64,000 nucleotides of DNA from Paramarasmius palmivorus (Eukaryota > Basidiomycota > Agaricomycetes > Agaricales > Marasmiaceae): the NCBI GenBank assembly GCA_037176845.1, contig JAYKXP010000042.1, forward strand, positions 367,502 through 431,501, written 5' to 3'. The notes under the pieces are model-generated. The model searched no databases, had not been told where the DNA came from, and was given only the letters and a program-made list of their open reading frames with translations. A program made the translations under genes and the position numbers. Below are positions 57,251 through 64,000 of this stretch, one piece after another. Position 1 is the stretch's first letter; each line of letters starts with the position of its first letter.

Positions 57251-57697
57251 ATCAGAAACTTTGGGCGTGTATTAGCCACCAGCGATTCATAGTCATCTTT
57301 TTTTTTGTTACCTATGTCGTATAGTTCAATAGTATATTCATCTTTAGGAAAGGCGATGTTTGCTTGCTGCACTTGACGACCGAGCGCTGAACGCTGAACG
57401 TCGAACGCTAACTGCCATCGATTCCCGTCGATTTTTCGGGAGATTTCATTATGTAATTGAATACGCCCCCAGGTGACCCCTTACTACACGCGTTGTCAGG
57501 AAAATGCGGTGTGCTGCTGCGTGTCAACAAGTCAAATGTGATCAAGGAGAGCCACTAGCGCATGCACACAACGGTCATTGCAGATCGGTACTGATCTTGT
57601 CTTCTTACCTTTCTCGGAACAGCTGCGGCGGACCTTGATATGACGGGTTATGGCATTTTGTATATATTGCTCCCGAGCCAACCACGCATAATGACTG
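57251..57697. other. Intergenic
   Basis: 447 bp. A short cluster of GCTGAACG/GTCGAACG repeats lies at about 57,389-57,411. No coding frame is supported. A 91-codon minus frame (57532-57807) overlaps the F-box start and is a shadow. Confidence 0.4.
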
Positions 57698-58928
57698 ATG
57701 GACTCCAAGTCCTTCCAGCGATCCCTACCAGTACCCCCCTGAAGTCCTGGATCGAATTTTTCGTTATCTGCTCCGAGACGATTTGACTCGTCTCGCACGC
57801 GTCTCACATTTCTTCCTAAACGTCGCCCGCCGTCACCTCATGTCCAGCATTACCATTGAACCGCGCAACTTGGACGTTTGCCAGCGATACATCACAACCC
57901 TGGTCGAATGCAAAACCAGACCTCCTGTTCGCCGGGTGGTCTTCGATGTCGCAGTGGCAATGTGGGAGGTCTTGTATTACCTGGACAAGTCCTGCTCAGA
58001 GGAAAACACCTTATCACTGGTCATTACTTCGTCTGTTCGCTTTGCCGATTGGCGGACACTGTCTTCCATCTTTATCAAACACCTTATTGCAAAACTTCCT
58101 CGCGTCAAGAGTCTGCATCTGAAGTCTCTTGAATGCAGGTTCCAGTTTTCACTGCTGTCGGCGTATATGTCGACGTTGGTGAAGTTAACCCTGCATTCCG
58201 CCATCGCCAGATCGAGTGCTGGGTGGACTCCAATATCGTTCCCTCACCTAGAGCATATAGAACTAATTCAAGATCATTCCATCATGCTGCACGAAGACAG
58301 CTTGCCGATGCTGATGGCCAAGTATGTGGATGCCCCGAAGCTCAAGACCGGACATGTGGCGTGTGCAGTCGAAGGGCACATCTTCAGTGTCTACGAGTTT
58401 TTGTATGCATTCGCCGAGACATTAGAGGAGGTGAAGGTTATTGGAGACTTTATTTACGAAGGTGCGAAAAGCTCCATCCGAGTTTTGTCTTATTTGACTG
58501 ACAGCATCTTAGCACTTGACCAACGCCTGCTACCCAGACTTCCTGCACTTACTTGCCTTCACGTTGAGATCGAACTTGTCCACAATATATTCAAGTTCGG
58601 GGACACTGCGACCGAGTACATCCCGAGGCTTCAGCGACTAGTCATGGAAGGCGACTGGGCGACTATGGAGACGGGATCTTATGACGTTCGCTGGGCTGAC
58701 ATGCATCGAATGTTGACGCGGCTTATGGACATCTATCCGAAACCGGTCATTGTGTGTGGATATAGGGGAGCAGAAGTGCGCCAGAGGAACATATTCGCAC
58801 GGATTCTAATTCATCACCTTCTCGAAACCGTTGGTTGGGACATTCGGGATATCTTCGAGGTAGAGGAAAGTAGATGCAATCCTTGCCTCCTCGTCGCCCT
58901 GCCTTTACTGATGGTAAACCTCGGCTAA
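57698..58928 (+). CDS. F-box protein with a probable one-base frameshift near its start
   Basis: F-box adaptor-like protein. The frame open to 58928 has no ATG upstream of the domain. The ATG at 57698 (MDSKSFQRSLPVPP) runs in another phase and hits TGA at 57740. Removing one C from the run of six at 57734-57739 would join it to EVLDRIFRYLLRDDLTRLAR and VSHFFLNVARRHL, a standard F-box. The interval is 1231 nt, one more than a multiple of three, which fits a single inserted base. The rest is leucine-rich (FIKHLIAKLPRVKSLHLKSL; YMSTLVKLTLHSAIA; YIPRLQRLVMEGD) and ends LVALPLLMVNLG. It is either a recent pseudogene, a sequencing or assembly slip, or a gene with an unseen upstream exon. Confidence 0.7.
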
Positions 58929-61900
58929 GGGCTATCCCGGTTGTAAAGACTACGCGTTTTTCTCCCAACAGTAGCATCCCAAGTAGCGACTAGATTTGGG
59001 GCGTGGTTCGCTTTGTTTTGATCTTTTTCTTCGCTGTCTTCTAGAACCCTAATAAGACCGCATATGTTATAGAATACTTTATCGCTATAGCTATAAAGCA
59101 TCGTTATCCGGATGTAAAGTGGATGATCCAGAGCTACATTTCAATATACACGTTAGCTACACGTGAATACATAGATACTGTTGGGGATTTTTCTTAATGA
59201 GATTTATACATTGTTTTGACCCAATACTTTCTAATGAGTATTTGGTGTCCAGATCGTTACACGTTCACATGAATATATAGGCAATGGCTTCATGCATTTA
59301 TGCTTTGGACGAACATCATCTGCCGTACGCAATGGCTCGTACAAAAATAGACTATGATGCCTAGCCACGATGCCGTCACCTACAACTCGTTCGTATATCA
59401 CCCAACCTACATCTACCACCAGCCTAACATTGAACCCCACTATGTAGTAAGAATGCTCTGGTGTCACTGAAGGGAGTATTCTTCCGTCTCGGCTCATTAT
59501 CTTTGTTCAAAAAGTAACTGTGAACCCTGGTGTAGAGTTTATCAATTATGAATCGTATTCGTTGAAAAACATGAACAAGAACTACCAAATGACCTGCTGT
59601 TCTATACGGAAACGATCGAGCCCTTCCTCTGGTATGTACTATCGCATTCACCATCGGATATCTTCGGATCTATGAAAGTGGTCTTGGCACATGCATTTTG
59701 GGGAAACTCCTGTGGGACCTGAAGGTTATCCTTTGAAAACATGTTACTATAAGTTCGATACGACTCTGTTTAAACCAAGTTGCTGCGTGTCGTTATGATC
59801 TTGATGCAGGATACTAATCATATAGACGTTAACCGATAACCAACACGCGTGCTGTCGTATAATCAAATTGTACATGCCATTACGGCCGTGCTGAATGAGG
59901 ATATTTGTAAGCGCAGTCCACAACCCCGTCAAATTCAGGAAAGGCTCCGTACCAACGTAACATTACCTGATCTGACCTCCATTTAACGGCAATACAAGTT
60001 TTGTAATCGTTATTCTGGCCAAAGCAACTCATACCGACGATTGTCTGGTGAAGACCAAGGTTGTTTCCCTACATATTCGGCTACAGCCATATACGTCCAA
60101 GAACACCTTGTCTGAAAAGAATGATAGTTACGTCCTGTGAGTTGATGTCTTGTGCCGGCTAAGCGACATACACTAACGCTCCTATTTGTGCATTTGGCCC
60201 TAAAGATTGTATCCTTCGCACGAACAAATTAACGCAAGGTACTGCTCCCAAACATAACCCCGTCAAAGATTTCACCTGGACCCCAATTCCTTTGGATAAG
60301 GCCGAGTTTGAAGTGACAAAATGTGTTGGTTTGGTGGCTGTGTTTGCGGTAAATAATATCTGCGCCCTTCAGTCTCTACATCGCAAGACCTGGTAGAACT
60401 CAGCGCCAGAGCTTTCGTGCGACGAGACGGCACCACACCGGTGAGTAGGGCACGTATACACCTACATCTACCTCTGCAATTCGCCTTTGTACAGAAGATC
60501 CCGATCCTGGATCAATAAAAACACTGCAGGAGATATTATTGATGCGTTGCAAAATCACTGGTGGTAGTCTGATTATGCTCTGCTTATACAGACGTTCCAG
60601 CTCAGCAGAACACGCACTGCTTATGGTTTTATGTTGTGCGTAATGTCGGTTGCGTAATTGAGTCGCAGGGGGATGCTCAGCGCTCCCAAACTTCTGAATA
60701 CGTCATGGTGGGCGAATTCCAGCATTTCGAATCACCATTTATCACGATCAGAGATCGAACTCTATGGGACCTAAAGGTTCCTAAAAAAAATTTTTTTTGA
60801 TTCCTTCTTGTGACCTTTCCTCCTCTTACCAGTCATTGCTATCATGCTAATTGAAATATTACAAGTCAGACACCCATGGTATTCAATGATTTCGTTACGA
60901 ATTTTTATATCGCCGCGGATTCAATCCTTGGCGAGAGTCAACCCTTTCATTACTCTTCCCGGATCCTAATGACTTTGCATGAGAAGCACCGCATATGTCA
61001 TGTATGATCATACCCCCGGGCAGTGAATTACGCCGAAGACTGCCTACTATAGTGCCGAGCTCGAGTTTGACAGGTATACTCGTTGACACCGGTTTCTGTG
61101 GGTGTCTATGTAAACTCACTAGAGCGGCGGCAGGCTTCTAATTCACATATGACTCCTTGTTTACAACAAGTAATACAAATGACCCTATTGTAGTATTGGA
61201 ATTCCCCTGCAGTGTTTGAGATGACAGACTATAGGGTCAAATACCACCTCTCGTTGGTATCTCGGGCGACAATAGACATAATCTGTGAGCACGGAACACG
61301 CCATCAGGTAGAGCCTTTTTTAATCTTCTCGGACAGAGATTCCCACTTTAACCACGCTACAATCATCTTAATAGATACCCACACGCACACCTCTTGCAAC
61401 CCTTACTACCTCTTTGCCACTTCTCCCCTGTATCTGGCCATTTGTTTACATATATCCTATATTACTCTTAGAGGTGCGCGCCTTCTTTGAAACGCAGTGA
61501 GGCATGCAAACGCGTACAGTCGCGTCATTTTGAGGCAGTAAGTCAGTATTACTATTAATCGCAGCACAGTAAAGACTGAATCTTTCTTGTAGAGCTCGAA
61601 CCCTACATTCTTTACTTCTCATCAAAGAGAGCACGTATGCAAATCTCACAGTCGAATGAAACTTATCAACTCACATTTCTACTGGAGTCCTTATTCAGCA
61701 GACTTATATCGTAGTCTTGCAAGCCAACTTCTTGGTATACAATCGATTTTGGCCGCAATCGAAGCACACAAAACATATCTATTATGAGTACAGTTGTATA
61801 CAACCCAGGACCTTTCTAATGATTGTTAAATAATTCAAACTTCTAACAAGCCATACATCTGCATAATTAAATCGACTTCCTGCGAAATATACGAAGATTC

Positions 61901-64000
61901 CATCCCCGAAACACCATTGGGTTCTCGTCCGGAAGAAAATTGAGAAATGCAGCGTTGAATATTACTACAGCGCTACGACAAGAGGGGAATTCTTACTAGG
62001 AGTTCCTATCTCCACAAGACCTCTTCGGCGCGAGGGACATATCTGCATTGTCTGCACCAGCTAGGCTAATTCCTTCTTTGCCTGGAGCTCGCCGATTGTG
62101 ACGCGTCGCGTTTAGTATCTGAGCAAATGATGTCCTATCGACTACGGTAATTACCTATATGCTTCATAGCGAGTCCGTATTCCGTGAAATGTCGGTATTA
62201 TTCAGGATAGGTGACCCTCAATGCCGCCACTCTTACGCAGCCCAGTGACAATTCGATGTTCACCCTCACCGTTCCACCAGGCAGTCTTTTTATGGAGCAC
62301 CCCACAGATCACGGCAGAGCCTTCTATGCCCTTCGCGGAAACACCTCTCTAGTACCCTCGCTTTTTCCAGACCATCACGGATTATGCTGTGCGATTAACA
62401 CATCTACCACTCATGATGTAATCGAGTTTCCGTCATTCGGTTCCCCCTGAAATTCAGTCTGTCAACTCCCAACGCCCTATTCCCCATCAGCTCCGAGCAT
62501 ATTTGAAGGACGGCCGCCTAACCATGTATTCCTTTCAACATTCTTATCACCCTGCGCCCTATTGCATATCCTGTTCGGCGGTTTGAATATCTGCACCAGT
62601 CGGGAGTTGGTCAATGATCCAAGTTATTGCTTCTTATTTCAACACCCGACAATCCAACATCCGACATTTGACGAAGGCACGGCTCAACTGGCCCATGCCA
62701 ACAGCAGGCAACCAGTGTCCTAGATTACGAATCGCGAAACATTAGGAAGTGTCTAGATCTGTTCATCAACTATTGTAGGGGTGGGGGGGGGGGGGGGGTT
62801 AGGATCAAACTCCGTCCGTATTGTAGTGGTACTGTTGATACATTGTAACATGCAGCTAAACTACAACCGAGTTTGGGTACCCGGTCAACCGCACTTGTAC
62901 GTCCTCAACAATCTGTCCGTGAGGGGATGTAGTTTGGGAGAGATGGTATCTCGCTTTCGAAAGTAGATCAGGCGGGCTGGATGCACAAAAGTCAGAACCC
63001 CATACATCAAGCATCGATTTCATTCTGAACACCACATTCTCAGGATATCCGTGGACTTACTGTTAGTCGAATTCTGCGGTAGCCAGAACTCACGCTTCAT
63101 TCAATTGAACTGACCGAGTCCGGGGCTGATGGCATCCAAAATCGTGATTCACGAAATCAACCCGTATATCATGGCCTGCAATGGATTCATGACCGTGTTC
63201 GCGTCACCTATATTGAGTGTACCTATCTACTTATCGCCAAACTTATTGTGTTTATATCCTGCATCTTATTCCTCAGTGGGTTCTGTCCTAATGTTGTTTG
63301 TAGCAGGCGGACGCAGGCGGGACTAAAGTCATCAGTATTGGAGCCAGCCTGTGGGGCTAAGCACATCTTCGCACGTCCATCAACCTATTACGCTGTCCCG
63401 ATGGTAGCAATGCTTGTTGATGATTATCCTTTCCAAAATTCCCTTCATGTACGTTTCTAGTACGGCAATCTGAAATTCTCCTTCCGGATCATGCTTTACT
63501 CCACTTCTTGCAAAACTTATAACTCTCTTCGAATTTAGTTTATTTGGCAATACAGTACCCCCAAACGCAACGCAATCACTTAAAGGTTGCAGATCCTAAT
63601 TATCAGTTACATCGCTAAGACTAAGGTGGGTCTCGCATGGTCTTTTCAAAATCGATAAATTGGTTACTGTACGCTCCAAAAGACCTCAATGTACATTAGT
63701 CTGCTGCGCAACATAGTTCCTGTCTTGGGGCGTAGAATATCTTTGGGGCCGTGTCCTGCAGAAATCTCAGGGACACCCTCCCATACATGGCTTAACGAGC
63801 GCTAGTTATAAAGAAGCATCCCGTGATTAATGCTGGGCGTCCGTACTTTTGGATGGAGATAACAGGAATAGCTTGCGTAGAAGTTGGTCTATTCAATGAG
63901 AATCTGATAAAATACATGCTTCATGGAGCACAATGTGCAAAGAACTATTGTGGGTTCAACCTTTCTCCTATGATCGGGCGGAACACCATACGACATTCAG
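58929..64000. other. Gene-poor, stop-rich region
   Basis: The last 5 kb carry no frame longer than about 92 codons on either strand and no recognisable domain. Base composition appears more A/T-rich than the genic part. A few frames read plausibly for short distances (around 60,165-60,355 plus and 62,211-62,450 plus) but have no splice partners I could find. No terminal repeats or transposase motifs were seen. It may be an old repeat-derived or intergenic tract. Confidence 0.5.
62783..62798. repeat. G16 homopolymer
   Basis: Sixteen consecutive G residues preceded by GGGGT. It is a homopolymer prone to replication slippage and sequencing error, and it can form a G-quadruplex. It is not part of a coding frame. 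Confidence 0.85.

Noticed and set aside
60783..60799. A8T8-type palindrome as a transcription terminator
   Set aside because: It is a simple A/T run in non-coding eukaryotic DNA. Bacterial-type terminators are not expected.

Overview
The window looks like nuclear DNA of a filamentous basidiomycete, probably an agaricomycete. Coding exons are interrupted by many short GT-AG introns, mostly 50-60 nt. The gene families are typical of mushroom-forming fungi: F-box proteins, M36 fungalysin, a MEF2-type MADS factor, Derlins, RIC8, a WD-type HNH protein and single-pass surface proteins. No tRNA, rRNA, CRISPR array or intact transposon was recognised. Exon joins were worked out by hand by matching splice sites to reading frame. 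They are most reliable where boundaries are stated.

Layout. 0.2-2.6 kb: an M36 fungalysin metalloprotease (-). 4.8-7.8 kb: a 959-residue bZIP factor (-). 8.9-10.3 kb: an F-box protein (-). 10.6-12.7 kb: a single-pass membrane protein (-). 14.0-15.9 kb: a Ser-rich intronless protein (+). 16.0-19.2 kb: two tandem paralogues with a coiled coil and a GCR1_C-like C-terminus (-). 19.6-21.6 kb: RIC8/synembryn (-). 22.1-24.3 kb: an NCS1 purine/cytosine-type permease (-). 24.9-25.4 kb: a small hypothetical gene. 26.4-31.0 kb: a head-to-head pair encoding a biotin-dependent acyl-CoA carboxylase. Its alpha subunit ends in the peroxisomal signal SKL. 31.1-35.0 kb: three tandem Derlin genes, one with an in-frame stop.

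35.8-38.5 kb: an HNH-family gene with degenerate catalytic residues, followed by a broken fungalysin paralogue. 41.3-43.3 kb: an RLM1-like MADS gene (+). 43.4-44.3 kb: a decayed inverted copy of the HNH gene. 45.8-47.6 kb: an F-box protein (-). 48.1-50.1 kb: a sphingoid-base-phosphate phosphatase (-). 50.7-52.0 kb: a secreted repetitive peptide precursor built from tiny phase-0 exons (-), the most unusual object here. 53.0-57.3 kb: two hypothetical proteins. 57.7-58.9 kb: an F-box gene with a one-base frameshift in a C run. 58.9-64 kb: a stop-rich gene desert.

The left half is housekeeping and regulatory. Right of about 31 kb the window is more dynamic: tandem duplication, pseudogenes, an inverted relic and an exon-duplication-driven secreted peptide gene. 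The carboxylase subunits almost certainly work together as one enzyme. The remaining neighbours show no obvious shared pathway.
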